From: Sphingobium chlorophenolicum
GTDB lineage: Bacteria; Pseudomonadota; Alphaproteobacteria; Sphingomonadales; Sphingomonadaceae
Direction of reading: 5' to 3'
NCBI RefSeq assembly: GCF_000722875.1
Contig: NZ_JFHR01000015.1
Span: forward strand, 1-64,000
DNA length: 64,000 nucleotides
The translations under genes were made by a program, and so were the position numbers. The notes below the pieces were generated by a model. The model had not been told where the DNA came from. It saw only the letters and a list, made by a program, of their open reading frames with translations, and did no database searches. Positions 40,904 to 52,527 of the stretch are shown one piece after another (position 1 is the first letter of the stretch; the number at the start of each line of letters is the position of its first letter).

Positions 40904-41689
40904 ATGCTGACGAAAACCATGACGCGCATCGGCGCGGCTACCGCACCGCTTCTGCTCGCCGCCCTGCTGTCGGGCTGCGCGACGTCGAAGAACAAGGCCG
41001 ACACCCAATATGTCGCCCGCGATGTGTCCACGCTCTACAATGCGGGCAAATACCGGCTGGATCGCGGGCAGTACAAGCTCGCCGCCGCCCTGTTCGACGA
41101 GGTGGAGCGCCAGCATCCCTATTCCCCCTGGGCGCGCCGGGCGCAGCTCATGTCCGCCTTCAGCTATTATATGAACAAGGATTATCCGGAATCGATCGGC
41201 GCGTCGCAGCGTTTCCTGTCGATCCACACGGGCAACAAGGACGCGCCCTACGCTTATTATCTGATCGCGCTCTGCTATTATGAACAGATCGCCGACGTCA
41301 CCCGCGACCAGAAGGTGACGAGCCAGGCGCTGGACGCGCTGGGCGAACTGATCCGCCGCTATCCCGACACGCGCTACGCCGCCGACGCCCGGCTGAAGCT
41401 CGACCTCGTCAACGATCACCTTGCGGGCAAGGAGATGGAGATCGGCCGCTTCTACCAGCGCCGGGGCCAATGGCTCGCCGCCACGCTGCGCTTCCGCACG
41501 GTGATCGACAAATATCAGACGACCACCCACACCCCCGAAGCGCTGGAGCGCCTGGTGGAATCCTATCTCTCGCTCGGCATCCCCGCCGAAGCGCAGAAGG
41601 CCGCCGCCGTGCTGGGCCGCAACTATCCGGGTTCGAAATGGTATGAGCGCAGCCACAAGCTGATGCGCGAACATCCGAACAAGGCCTGA
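40904..41689 (+). CDS. bamD: Outer-membrane assembly lipoprotein BamD
   Basis: A 261-residue lipoprotein of the BAM complex, which inserts beta-barrels into the outer membrane. The signal peptide ends in the lipobox LLSGC. The rest is tetratricopeptide-like: YNAGKYRLDRGQYKLAAALFDEVERQHPYSPWA, MNKDYPESIGASQRFLSIH, ALGELIRRYPDTRYAADA and FYQRRGQWLAATLRF. Full length. It is followed by the CCCTCCC repeat and recN, a common sphingomonad order. Confidence 0.95.
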   Translation: MLTKTMTRIGAATAPLLLAALLSGCATSKNKADTQYVARDVSTLYNAGKYRLDRGQYKLAAALFDEVERQHPYSPWARRAQLMSAFSYYMNKDYPESIGASQRFLSIHTGNKDAPYAYYLIALCYYEQIADVTRDQKVTSQALDALGELIRRYPDTRYAADARLKLDLVNDHLAGKEMEIGRFYQRRGQWLAATLRFRTVIDKYQTTTHTPEALERLVESYLSLGIPAEAQKAAAVLGRNYPGSKWYERSHKLMREHPNKA

Positions 41690-41701
41690 CCTGCTCTTAT
41701 T

Positions 41702-41823
41702 CCCCTCCCTTCCAGGGAGGGGTTAGGGGTGGGTCGCGAGCGAAGCGAGCGCGCACTCCTTGCGTTCACCAGCGCCGCTGGCGCGGCACACCCACCCCCG
41801 GCCCCTCCCTGGAAGGGAGGGGG
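41702..41823. repeat. Long inverted repeat between bamD and recN
   Basis: CCCCTCCCTTCCAGGGAGGG and following TTAGGGGTGGGT are mirrored downstream by ACCCACCCCCGG and CCCTCCCTGGAAGGGAGGGG (to 41823). It occupies almost the whole gap. The most similar element is at 30115-30238. Confidence 0.8.
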
Positions 41824-41835
41824 GAGTTTGACGCC

Positions 41836-43500
41836 TTGCTGACCGCTCTCTCCATCCGCAACGTCGTGCTGATAGAGGCGCTGGACCTGGATTTCGGGTC
41901 CGGCCTCGGCGTGCTGACCGGCGAGACGGGCGCAGGCAAGTCGATCCTGCTCGATTCGCTCGGCCTCGCGCTGGGCGCCCGCGCCGACAGCGGCCTCGTC
42001 CGCAATGGCGAAGCGCAGGCCAGCGTCACCGCGACCTTCGACACGCCCCGCGCCGACCATCGCGCCATCGACCTGCTGACCGAAAACGGCATAGACATCG
42101 ATCCCGGCGAACCGCTGATCGTCCGCCGCATCGTCAAGGCCGACGGCGGCAGCCGCGCCTTCGTCAACGACCAGGCCTGCTCGGCCGCCCTGCTGCGCGA
42201 CCTCGGCAGCGCGCTGGTCGAAATCCACGGCCAACACGACGATCGCGGCCTGCTCAACCCGCGTGGCCATCGCGCCCTGCTCGACGCCTATGGCCGCTGC
42301 GACACGGCCGCCGTCAGCGCCGCCCATCACGCCTGGCGCGCCGCCGCCGACCGCCTCGCGGAAAGCCGCGCCAGCGTCGAAACCGCCGCCCGCGACCGCG
42401 ACTACCTCACCCACGCGGTCGACGAACTCACCCGCTTCGCCCCCGAACCCGGCGAGGAAGCCACGCTCGCCGAAGAACGCGCCACCATGCAGAAGGGCGC
42501 GCGCCTCTCCGACGATCTCTCCGCCGTCACCGAATGTTTCACCGGCTCCGACGGCGGCCTCGCCCAATTGCGTCAGGCCGCCCGCCGCCTCGACCGCATC
42601 GTCAGCGAATATGAACCGCTCGCCGAAGTCCTCGCCGCCCTCGACCGCGCCGTCATCGAAGCCAGCGAAGCCGAAGACCGCCTGGGCGAAGCCGCCGAGG
42701 CTTTGAGCTTCGATCCCGCCCGCCTCGACGCCATAGAAACCCGCCTGTTCGACCTGCGCGGCCTTGCCCGCAAACATCAGGTGCAGCCCGACGACCTCGC
42801 CGCCCTGCGCGACGAGATGGCCGCGAAACTGGCCGCCATCGAAGGCGGAGAGGAACATCTCGCTGCCCTCGAAGCCGATGTGAAGGCGAAGGCGGCGGCC
42901 TATCGCGAAGCCGCCCAGACCCTCTCCGCCGAACGCCGACAGGCCGCCGGAAAGCTGGACGCTGCCGTCGCCGCCGAACTCGCCCCGCTGAAACTGGACG
43001 CCGCCCGCTTCCGCACCGTCGTCGCGCCGCAGGACGAAGGCCAATGGGGCCCGCACGGCATGGATCGGGTGGAATTCGAAATCTCCACCAACCCCGGCGC
43101 GCCCTTCGCCCCCCTGGTCAAGATCGCATCGGGCGGCGAACTCTCCCGCTTCATCCTCGCGCTCAAGGTCGCGCTGGCCGAACAGGGCGGCGCGGACACG
43201 CTCATCTTCGACGAGATCGACCGCGGGGTAGGGGGCGCCGTCGCCTCGGCCATAGGCGACCGCCTCGCCCGCCTGTCGCAAACCAACCAGATATTGGTCG
43301 TCACCCACAGCCCGCAAGTGGCGGCACGGGGCGCAGGCCATATGTTGATCGCCAAATCCAGTGACGGCACCGTCACCCGCACCGGCGTCCACGCGCTGAG
43401 CGACGGAGAACGCCGCGAGGAAATCGCCCGCATGCTCTCCGGCGCCGAAATCACGGCAGAGGCGCGGGCGCAGGCCGAACGTCTGCTCGAAAAGTTATAA
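41836..43500 (+). CDS. recN: DNA repair protein RecN
   Basis: A 554-residue SMC-like repair ATPase acting at double-strand breaks. It has N-terminal LTALSIRNVVLIEALDLDF and P-loop GETGAGKSILLDSLGLALG, a long Ala/Glu-rich coiled coil (about 150-370), the ABC signature ASGGELSRFILALK and Walker B LIFDEIDRGVGG, then VTHSPQVAARG. The start is a TTG at 41836 twelve bases after GGGGAG; no in-frame ATG is near. Length as expected. Confidence 0.94.
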   Translation: MLTALSIRNVVLIEALDLDFGSGLGVLTGETGAGKSILLDSLGLALGARADSGLVRNGEAQASVTATFDTPRADHRAIDLLTENGIDIDPGEPLIVRRIVKADGGSRAFVNDQACSAALLRDLGSALVEIHGQHDDRGLLNPRGHRALLDAYGRCDTAAVSAAHHAWRAAADRLAESRASVETAARDRDYLTHAVDELTRFAPEPGEEATLAEERATMQKGARLSDDLSAVTECFTGSDGGLAQLRQAARRLDRIVSEYEPLAEVLAALDRAVIEASEAEDRLGEAAEALSFDPARLDAIETRLFDLRGLARKHQVQPDDLAALRDEMAAKLAAIEGGEEHLAALEADVKAKAAAYREAAQTLSAERRQAAGKLDAAVAAELAPLKLDAARFRTVVAPQDEGQWGPHGMDRVEFEISTNPGAPFAPLVKIASGGELSRFILALKVALAEQGGADTLIFDEIDRGVGGAVASAIGDRLARLSQTNQILVVTHSPQVAARGAGHMLIAKSSDGTVTRTGVHALSDGERREEIARMLSGAEITAEARAQAERLLEKL

Positions 43501-43570
43501 AGGCTTGATCCGGAGTCCCGCTCTTCTCCCTTCATCCACGACTGCAAGCCACCAGTTGCCCCATTTTCCT

Positions 43571-43591
43571 CCCCTCCCTGAAAGGGAGGGG
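43571..43591. repeat. CCCTCCC-family palindrome
   Basis: CCCCTCCCTGAAAGGGAGGG, followed by GCCGGGGGTGGGTAGTCGAGCG. This is one half of the longer inverted arrangement seen at 30115 and 41702; the partner half is missing here. Confidence 0.65.
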
Positions 43592-43691
43592 CCGGGGGTG
43601 GGTAGTCGAGCGCAGCGAGGCTCGTTACGGCAGGGTTATGCGCTGCGTCGCCGAAGCAGCCCGACCACAAGCGACCGATTGCGGACATTAA

Positions 43692-43824
43692 ATTCCTCCC
43701 TACGCGGAGCGTGGGGAGGGGGACCATGCGAAGCATGGTGGAGGGGAAATGCGGAGGTTGTGCCCCTTTCCCCTCCACCAGCCTCCGGCTGGTCCCCCTC
43801 CCCATCTATCGATGGGGAGGAATA
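43692..43824. repeat. Inverted pair of CCTCCC...GGGGAGG hairpin units
   Basis: Left unit: CCTCCCTACGCGGAGCG with GGGGAGGGGGACC and CATGCGAAGCATG. Right unit in reverse: CCACCAGCCTCCGGCTGG, then CCCCCTCCCCATC with GATGGGGAGG. The arms GGTGGAGGGGAAA and TTTCCCCTCCACC pair across the middle. Confidence 0.7.
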
Positions 43825-43850
43825 GGATAGGTCCGCTTTCCACCCAATAA

Positions 43851-46064
<2,214 letters not shown>

Positions 46065-46075
46065 TCCCGCGATAT

Positions 46076-46330
46076 TCAGTTCCCGACCTTCGCCTGCGCG
46101 AAAGCCACCAGCGAGCCGAACGTCTCGAACGTGTCGCCGTCGATATCCTCATCCTCGATCAGGATGCCGAATCGGTCCTCCATTTCGGTGAGCAGCCCGG
46201 CGACGGCCATGGAATCCAGTTCCGGCAGCGCCCCGAATAGCGGCGTGTCCGCATCGAAGGCGTCGACCCGGTCCTGCGACAGGGCCAGCACATCGCGCAG
46301 CAGGGCGCGCATCATCGTTTCGATATCCAT
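46076..46330 (-). CDS. Acyl carrier protein of the XrtA locus
   Basis: With the ATG at 46330 it has 84 residues. The phosphopantetheine attachment Ser lies in ELDSMAVAGLL. A second helix (EMEDRFGILIEDEDIDGDTFETF) follows. An in-frame ATG at 46366 would add 12 residues. ACPs of this kind sit beside the acyl-CoA ligase and PLP decarboxylase in exosortase-A exopolysaccharide loci. It is encoded just downstream of the acetyltransferase on the same strand (64 bp apart), and convergent with ligA. Confidence 0.88.
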   Translation of the reverse strand: MDIETMMRALLRDVLALSQDRVDAFDADTPLFGALPELDSMAVAGLLTEMEDRFGILIEDEDIDGDTFETFGSLVAFAQAKVGN

Positions 46331-46394
46331 TGCCCGGTCGACCGGTTGACTATTGTCCGCCCGCATGATGGGCGCCTACCTAATCGTTCCGATG

Positions 46395-47402
46395 CTAACC
46401 TACAAGCGCGGAAATGGCCGTGCGCGCCGCGGGCAGCCAGACGGAGGCGCGCCGGGGGTTGAAGAAATCCAGCCGGTACAGCGTCTCGCGCCGCTCCATC
46501 CAGTCGGTCTTGTAGCCATTGTCCCCCGTGCCATAATCGATCGTCGCGACATGATCGCGGTCGATGGCCTGGGCGAACATGGCATGGCTCAGCAGGCTGC
46601 CCGGCGAAGCGCCGTCGAACGCCTGATCATGCGCCAGCTTGTGGATCAGCGCCGTCCCATTCTCCACGGTCCACATCTGGGTGGCGACCGGCTGCTCCTC
46701 CAGCCGCGCAAAGCCCAGCCTCAGCGTCCCCGCAGCACTTTCCCGCTCCGCCAGCGCCCGCAGGAAGGACAGATTCGCTTCCGGCTGCTTCCAGCTTCGC
46801 CCATGCACCGCGACATAATCCCGCCACAGCGCATCGGTCAGCCGGTCCGAAATGCTCAGCGTGAAACGGCTGGCCCGGCCCTTGCGGCTGATCAGCGTAC
46901 GCAGCCGCCCCGGCCTCTGCGCCCAATATTGCTCGAAGCTCCGCCCGTTCAGATCCAGTATATGCCGTCCGCCCATCGGCCGCCGGACCCCGAACCATCC
47001 GGCCCGGCGAAAGGCTTCGAGCAGCAGGTCCGAAGCCTCCGTCACCGGATAGAGGTCGACCTGTGCGCTGTCCTTCAACAAATTCTGCGCGATAACCTCC
47101 ACCAACCGGCGGCGCACGGTCCAGTCAGGCGGCCCCAGAAAGACCGGCCCCCAATCGAAACTATACCAGTTGGCCAGAGCGCTCACCCGCCCGGCCTTGG
47201 GCGCGACCAGGAAAAGCCATGCCTGATGCTCCCCCTCCAACGCCTGAAAAATCCGCGCTTCCGTCGTCGCGAAACAATGCGCATGAAGCGATTCGAACCA
47301 CTCGATCCGCTCGAACAGTGAAGACATGGCCGCCCGGTCGAGCGCATCGCCCAGCGCCTGACGCGCTTCCATGACGCTGCGATATTCCCTTGCGACCAGC
47401 AA
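46395..47402 (-). CDS. GNAT-family acetyltransferase (BioF2-like), XrtA locus
   Basis: A 335-residue protein with two GNAT-like halves as in the FemAB/BioF2-like acyltransferases. Landmarks are FERIEWFESLHAHC, the middle HILDLNGRSFEQYWAQRPGRLRTLISRKGR and the C-terminal LRLGFARLEEQPVATQMWTVENGTALIHKLAHD with DYGTGDNGYKTDWM. Likely transfers an acyl or aminoacyl group, possibly taken from the adjacent acyl carrier protein, to an envelope or EPS component; substrate unknown. It is divergent from the acyl-CoA ligase gene across 51 bp. Confidence 0.85.
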   Translation of the reverse strand: MLVAREYRSVMEARQALGDALDRAAMSSLFERIEWFESLHAHCFATTEARIFQALEGEHQAWLFLVAPKAGRVSALANWYSFDWGPVFLGPPDWTVRRRLVEVIAQNLLKDSAQVDLYPVTEASDLLLEAFRRAGWFGVRRPMGGRHILDLNGRSFEQYWAQRPGRLRTLISRKGRASRFTLSISDRLTDALWRDYVAVHGRSWKQPEANLSFLRALAERESAAGTLRLGFARLEEQPVATQMWTVENGTALIHKLAHDQAFDGASPGSLLSHAMFAQAIDRDHVATIDYGTGDNGYKTDWMERRETLYRLDFFNPRRASVWLPAARTAISALVG

Positions 47403-47453
47403 ACCATTATCTCCCCGGCGACGACTCCCCGAAATTAGGAAAAAAGTCTGGAG

Positions 47454-48995
47454 ATGGAGTTAAGCGATTCCCCCCTGCCCATGATGGTCGACGGCGCGGA
47501 AGTGCGCCCCATCGACCATCTGCTGCTGCGCGGCGATCCGGCGCGCCCCGCGCTGGACGGCCGTTCGGGCACGCAAAGCTATGCCGAACTGGAAGTCACG
47601 CTGGGCCGCCTGGCCGCCTGGCTCGCCGGTTTCGGACTGGAAAAGGGCGCGCGAGTCGCAAGCTGGATCGCCAAGGGGCCGGTCGCCGCGCTGATGCCGC
47701 TCGCCGCACCCCGCGCCGGGCTGGTGCATCTACCGGTCAACCCGCTGCTCAAACATGCCCAGGTCGCCCATATTTTGGCCGACAGCGGCGCATCCCTCCT
47801 GATCGGCACCGCGAGTCGCCTCTCGACCCTGCACCCCTCCGACGTGCCGCAACCATGCCGCCTCCACCGGGAAGACGACGCGGCATGCGCGATGAGCGGC
47901 GGCGAGGCGCTGAATCCATCCGAAACCGCGCCGGACGATCTGGCCGCCATCCTCTACACCAGCGGCTCGACCGGACGGCCCAAGGGCGTGATGCTCAGCC
48001 ACGCCAATCTCTGGCTGGGCGCGGCATCGGTAGCGCATTACCTCAATCTCACCCCGCAGGACCGGACGCTCTGCGTGCTCCCCTTCAGCTTCGACTATGG
48101 CCAGAATCAGCTTCTTTCCACATGGTTCGCGGGCGGCTGCGTCTATCCGCTCGACTATCTGACGCCCCGCGACGTGGTGAAGTCGGTCGACCGCCGCGAC
48201 ATCACCACGCTCGCCGGAGTGCCGCCGCTCTGGGTGCAACTCACTGAACTGGACTGGCCGGAGGAGGTGGCGGGCAAGCTCAAACGCCTCACCAACAGCG
48301 GCGGCGCGCTCACCCGCCCGCTGGTAGCGAAATTGCGGGCGCTGTTCCCGAAAGCCGACCTCTACCCCATGTACGGCCTGACCGAGGCCTTCCGCTCGAC
48401 CTTCCTACCGCCCGCATTGGTGGAAAGCCACCCCGACAGCATGGGATCGGCCATCCCCCATGCGGAAATATTGGTCGTCCGCCCCGACGGAAGCATCACC
48501 GACGACGACGAACCGGGCGAACTGGTCCATTGCGGCCCGCTGGTTGCGCAGGGCTATTGGCGCGACGAAGCCCGCACCGCCGAACGCTTCAAGCCCGCCC
48601 CAAAAGCCTCCCGCTACGGCGGCATGGCGGTATGGTCCGGCGACACGGTGCGCCGCGACGCGCAGGGCCTGCTTTATTTCGTCGGCCGCGACGACGCGAT
48701 GATCAAGTCCGCAGGCAACCGCATCAGCCCCACCGAAATAGAGGAAGCCGCCGCCGCCGTCGAAGGCGTGGCCGAAGCCGTAGCGCTGGGCATCAAGGAC
48801 GACCGCCTGGGCCAGGCCGTCCTCCTCCTGTTGCGCGCCACCTCCCCGGAGCTAAAGGCGGAAGTCGAATCCCGGCTGAAGGCCGAACTCCCCAATTTCA
48901 TGCAACCGCGAGAAATCCTCATGCTCCCCGAATTCCCTCGCAATCCCAATGGCAAGATCGACCGGGTGGCGCTGGCGAAGGCGCATGGCGCATGA
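47454..48995 (+). CDS. Acyl-CoA ligase (AMP-forming), exosortase A-associated
   Basis: A 513-residue adenylate-forming enzyme. It has the P-loop-like YTSGSTGRPKGVMLSHAN (about 167), the adenylate-binding YGLTEAFRS, the hinge DDAMIKSAGNRISPTEIEE and the C-terminal Lys in NPNGKIDR. Members of this subgroup accompany XrtA exopolysaccharide loci together with an acyl carrier protein and a PLP decarboxylase. Their product is unknown. The ATG overlaps no other gene; its stop overlaps the next start by four bases (ATGA). Confidence 0.9.
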   Translation: MELSDSPLPMMVDGAEVRPIDHLLLRGDPARPALDGRSGTQSYAELEVTLGRLAAWLAGFGLEKGARVASWIAKGPVAALMPLAAPRAGLVHLPVNPLLKHAQVAHILADSGASLLIGTASRLSTLHPSDVPQPCRLHREDDAACAMSGGEALNPSETAPDDLAAILYTSGSTGRPKGVMLSHANLWLGAASVAHYLNLTPQDRTLCVLPFSFDYGQNQLLSTWFAGGCVYPLDYLTPRDVVKSVDRRDITTLAGVPPLWVQLTELDWPEEVAGKLKRLTNSGGALTRPLVAKLRALFPKADLYPMYGLTEAFRSTFLPPALVESHPDSMGSAIPHAEILVVRPDGSITDDDEPGELVHCGPLVAQGYWRDEARTAERFKPAPKASRYGGMAVWSGDTVRRDAQGLLYFVGRDDAMIKSAGNRISPTEIEEAAAAVEGVAEAVALGIKDDRLGQAVLLLLRATSPELKAEVESRLKAELPNFMQPREILMLPEFPRNPNGKIDRVALAKAHGA

Positions 48996-50224
48996 AGCCG
49001 ATGGGACCGATCCCCCCCTTCTTCACCAGCGAGGAGGGCATGTTGCTGATCGGCGGCAGCGGCGCGGCCAGCCTGGTCGACGAAGCAGGCGACACGCCCC
49101 TGTTCGTCTATGACATGGCCATAATAGAGGAGCAGGCACGGGCCTTCCGCGACGCCATGCCGCTCACCCTGTCGCTCCACTATGCGGTGAAGGCGAACCC
49201 CTATGCGCCCCTGCTGCAACGCATGGCGAAGCTGGTCGACGGCTTCGACGTGGCCTCCGGCGGCGAGCTGACGCGGGCGCTGGAGGCGGGCATGGACCCC
49301 GCCCATATCAGCTTCGCCGGGCCGGGAAAGCGCGACGACGAACTGATTGTCGCCATAGACAGCGGCGCGACGATCAATCTGGAATCGGAAGGCGAAGCGC
49401 GCCGCGCCATCGCCCTTGGCGAACAGCGCGGCCGAACGCCGAAACTGGCGATACGGGTAAACCCCGATTTCGACCTCAAAGGGTCCGGCATGCGCATGGG
49501 CGGCGGCGCCAAGCCCTTCGGCGTCGACGCGGATCGCGCCGCCGATCTCGCCCGCCGGGTGATCGACGCGGGGGCTGACTGGCGCGGCTGGCACATCTTC
49601 GCGGGCAGCCAGGCTTTGGGCGCGGAGGCGCTGATCGAAACGCAGGCGGCCACCATCGACCTCGCCACGCGCCTGTCCGATGCGGTGGGCGTCACGCCGC
49701 CGCTGGTCAATCTGGGCGGCGGCTTCGGCATCCCCTATTTCCCCGGCGACGAGCGTCTGGACATCCGGCCCATCGGCGAAGCGCTGGGCAAGCTGCTGGA
49801 GCAACGCGCCGACATATTGCAGGGCAGCGAATTCGCCATGGAACTGGGCCGCTGGCTGGTGGGCGAGGCGGGCGTCTATCTGACCCGCATAGTCGACATA
49901 AAGAAAAGCCAGGGCGAAACCTTCATCGTGGTCGACGGCGGCCTGCACCATCAACTGGCGGCCAGCGGCAATTTCGGCACGGTGGTCCGGCGCAACTATC
50001 CCATCGCCGTCGCCAACCGCTTCGGGCAGGCTCCCGCGCAGGAAGCCGCAACGGTCGTCGGCTGCCTCTGCACCCCCATCGACCGGCTGGGGGACAAGGT
50101 CGCGCTGCCGCCGGTGGAGGAGGGCGACCTGATCGCGATCTTCCTCGCCGGGGCCTATGGCGCGTCGGCCAGCCCCGCCGCTTTCCTTGGTCATCCGGCT
50201 CCCCTAGAACTTTTGATAGGCTGA
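48992..50224 (+). CDS. PLP-dependent decarboxylase, exosortase A-associated
   Basis: A 410-residue member of the ornithine/diaminopimelate decarboxylase (alanine-racemase-fold) group. PLP-binding Lys67 is in HYAVKANP; other motifs are FDVASGGEL, SFAGPGKRDDEL, HIFAGSQAL, NLGGGFGIPYFPGD and the partner-site GCLCTPIDRLGD. The exact amino-acid substrate is unknown. Coupled to the ligase gene by a four-base overlap. Confidence 0.9.
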   Translation: MKPMGPIPPFFTSEEGMLLIGGSGAASLVDEAGDTPLFVYDMAIIEEQARAFRDAMPLTLSLHYAVKANPYAPLLQRMAKLVDGFDVASGGELTRALEAGMDPAHISFAGPGKRDDELIVAIDSGATINLESEGEARRAIALGEQRGRTPKLAIRVNPDFDLKGSGMRMGGGAKPFGVDADRAADLARRVIDAGADWRGWHIFAGSQALGAEALIETQAATIDLATRLSDAVGVTPPLVNLGGGFGIPYFPGDERLDIRPIGEALGKLLEQRADILQGSEFAMELGRWLVGEAGVYLTRIVDIKKSQGETFIVVDGGLHHQLAASGNFGTVVRRNYPIAVANRFGQAPAQEAATVVGCLCTPIDRLGDKVALPPVEEGDLIAIFLAGAYGASASPAAFLGHPAPLELLIG

Positions 50225-50225
50225 T

Positions 50226-50255
50226 TTGCCAACAACTTAACTCTAACGGTATATT
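50226..50255 (+). promoter_or_regulatory. Candidate promoter for the export gene block
   Basis: TTGCCA (50226-50231) and TATATT (50250-50255) with an 18-base spacer, in an AT-rich patch just after the decarboxylase stop and about 100 bases before the polysaccharide-export start codon. Confidence 0.4.
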
Positions 50256-50356
50256 TACCCTTTCCGGGCATGAAGGCTCCCAAAGCCTCGTGCCCGATGG
50301 CCCGCCTGTCCCTTGGCGGCCTCTTGCGCGCGGCCGCAAGCAAGAGGGTGAAGAGC

Positions 50357-51001
50357 ATGCGTTTCCTGTCGGTTTCCCGGGCCTTGATCGGCGTATCGCT
50401 GCCTGCCATCGCCCTTTCCGGCTGCGCGTCGAACGGCAGCGCGCCGAACCTGCCGCCCGCATCCTTCGTCTCGACGCAGGAGGGGCCGGGCGAGGAATAT
50501 GTGATCGGCCCGCTCGACGACCTCACCATCTTCGTGTGGCGAAACCCCGATCTGGGGGCGAAGGTTCAGGTGCGGCCGGACGGACGCATCACCACGCCGC
50601 TGATTTCGGACATGCCCGCCGTCGGCAAGACGCCCAAGCAACTGGCCGACGACCTGAAGGTCGCGCTCGGCAAATATATCGAAAATCCGCTGGTGTCGGT
50701 GATCGTCAACAATTTCTCCGGCACGTTCAGCCAGCAGGTGCGGATCGTCGGCGCGACGGAAAAGCCCGCGTCCATCCCGTACCGCGCCAACATGACCCTG
50801 CTGGACGCGATGATCTCCGTCGGCGGCCTGTCCGAATATGCGGCGGGCAACCGGGCGAAGCTGGTCCGCTTCAACCGGGAAAGCGGCAAGCAGCAGGAAT
50901 ATCAGGTCCGCCTGGGCGACCTGTTGAAGCGCGGCGACAGCAAGGCGAACGTCATGCTGGCGCCCGGCGACGTCATCATCATTCCCGAAAGCATGTTCTG
51001 A
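50357..51001 (+). CDS. Polysaccharide export lipoprotein (Wza-like, XrtA system)
   Basis: A 214-residue outer-membrane export protein of the Poly_export family. The signal peptide ends in lipobox ALSGC (Cys23). The mature part has YVIGPLDDLTIFVWRNPDL and VQVRPDGRITTPLISDMPAVGKTPKQLADDL, then a SLBB-like end (VRIVGATEKPASIPYRANMTLLDAMISVGG, APGDVIIIPES). The ATG at 50357 gives the proper signal peptide; upstream in-frame starts (50270) do not. It opens a tightly packed series with the chain-length gene 1 bp downstream. Confidence 0.92.
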   Translation: MRFLSVSRALIGVSLPAIALSGCASNGSAPNLPPASFVSTQEGPGEEYVIGPLDDLTIFVWRNPDLGAKVQVRPDGRITTPLISDMPAVGKTPKQLADDLKVALGKYIENPLVSVIVNNFSGTFSQQVRIVGATEKPASIPYRANMTLLDAMISVGGLSEYAAGNRAKLVRFNRESGKQQEYQVRLGDLLKRGDSKANVMLAPGDVIIIPESMF

Positions 51002-51002
51002 C

Positions 51003-52514
51003 ATGGCGGCGCTGGTCGACGAACTGCTGGTCATCCTGCACGGCATCTGGCTCCGCCGCTGGCTGGCGCTCGCCGTCGCATGGGGCGTGTGCCTGTTGGG
51101 CTGGCTGGGCATCGCGCTCATCCCCAACAGCTATGAATCGAAGGCGCGGGTCTATGTGAACACCCAGTCGCTGCTGGAGGACAAGGTGGGCATCACCCAG
51201 GTCCAGTCGCAGCAGGATCTGGATCGCGTGCGCCAGACGCTGGCCAGCACCGCCAATCTGGAACGGGTGGTCAAGGAAACCGACCTCAGCCGGACGGTCG
51301 ACGGTCCCCGCGATCTGGCGGCCAAGATCGTCAAGCTGCGCGAAGGCATCATGGTCGTCGCGCAACTGGACCCCAGCATGATCGACATCAGCGCCACATG
51401 GGCCGATTCCGGCCTGTCGGACGGCGCCAATGCGCGCATTTCGCAGCAGATCGTGCAGAAGCTGGTCGACATCTTCCAGGAAACCAACCTGTCCTCCGAC
51501 AAGGTCGAAACAAAACAGAGCCTCAGCTTCCTCGACCAGCAACTGGAGGCGCGGGGTAAGCAGCTTGCCGCCGCCGAACAGCGCCGCGTCGAATTCGAAC
51601 AGCGCTATGCCGGGATGCTGCCGGGCGCGGGGTCGATCGGCCAGCGCATGGACGCCGCCCGGTCGGAAATCAATAGCATCGATTCGCAACTGGTGCAGGC
51701 GCAAAGCGCGCTGGCGGCGATGAACGGCCAGTTGGCTGGCACGCCGCAGACTTTGCCGGGCGTCGGCGCTTCGGGCGGCCCTTCGGCCCTGTCGCAGGCG
51801 CAGGCGGACCTTGCCTCCATGCGGGCGCGGGGCTTCACCAACAGCCATCCGGACGTGATCGCGGCCCAGCGGCAGGTCGACCTGCTGCGCGGGCAGGGCG
51901 GCGGCGGCGCGGGCAGCACGCCCAATCCCGCCTATCTCTCGATCCGCTCGATGCAGGCCGAACGCGCCGCGACGGTGCAGGGGCTTTCCGCCCGCAAGGC
52001 GCAGTTGCAGGCGGACCTGAACGCCATGGCATCCCGCCAGACCGACGAACCGGGCCTTGCCGCAGAGCAGGAACGGCTCGACCGCGACTATCAGGTGCTC
52101 AAGACCCAATATGACAAGATGCTGGCCGACCGGGAGGAAATCCGCCTGCGCGGCGACGTGAAGTCGGAAACCGGATCGATCCAGTTCCGCATCGTCAATC
52201 CGCCCAACCTGCCGACCGTGCCCGACGCGCCCAACCGGCCGCTGCTACTGCTGGGCGTGCTGATCCTGGGGATCGGCGCGGGCGTCGGCACGGCCTTCGC
52301 CATGGCGCAACTGAAGGGCGGCTTCCCCAATGCGGCGCGGCTGGAAAAGGCGCTGGGCGTGCCGGTGATCGGATCGATCAGCCAGACGGTGAACGCAGCG
52401 CAGGTCGCGGTGGAAAGGCAGCGGATGAAGTGGTTCGCGGGCGCCAGCGGCGGCCTTGCGGCGCTGTGCGTGCTGCTGGTCGTCATTGAATTCGTCCAGC
52501 GCGGACTGGCCTGA
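51003..52514 (+). CDS. Polysaccharide chain-length determinant (Wzz-like, XrtA system)
   Basis: A 503-residue inner-membrane protein. It has an N-terminal membrane helix (RWLALAVAWGVCLLGWLGIALI), a long periplasmic coiled coil with the GNVR-like region QTDEPGLAAEQERLDRDYQVLKTQYDKML, and a second membrane helix (LLLLGVLILGIGAGVGTAFAMAQ) followed by a third C-terminal hydrophobic stretch. It controls polymer length and partners the tyrosine autokinase encoded next. Confidence 0.92.
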   Translation: MAALVDELLVILHGIWLRRWLALAVAWGVCLLGWLGIALIPNSYESKARVYVNTQSLLEDKVGITQVQSQQDLDRVRQTLASTANLERVVKETDLSRTVDGPRDLAAKIVKLREGIMVVAQLDPSMIDISATWADSGLSDGANARISQQIVQKLVDIFQETNLSSDKVETKQSLSFLDQQLEARGKQLAAAEQRRVEFEQRYAGMLPGAGSIGQRMDAARSEINSIDSQLVQAQSALAAMNGQLAGTPQTLPGVGASGGPSALSQAQADLASMRARGFTNSHPDVIAAQRQVDLLRGQGGGGAGSTPNPAYLSIRSMQAERAATVQGLSARKAQLQADLNAMASRQTDEPGLAAEQERLDRDYQVLKTQYDKMLADREEIRLRGDVKSETGSIQFRIVNPPNLPTVPDAPNRPLLLLGVLILGIGAGVGTAFAMAQLKGGFPNAARLEKALGVPVIGSISQTVNAAQVAVERQRMKWFAGASGGLAALCVLLVVIEFVQRGLA

Positions 52515-52527
52515 GGGGGGACTGGAA

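Noticed and set aside
41623-43392. A 589-codon minus-strand ORF opposite recN
   Set aside because: Shadow; RecN motifs are on the plus strand.
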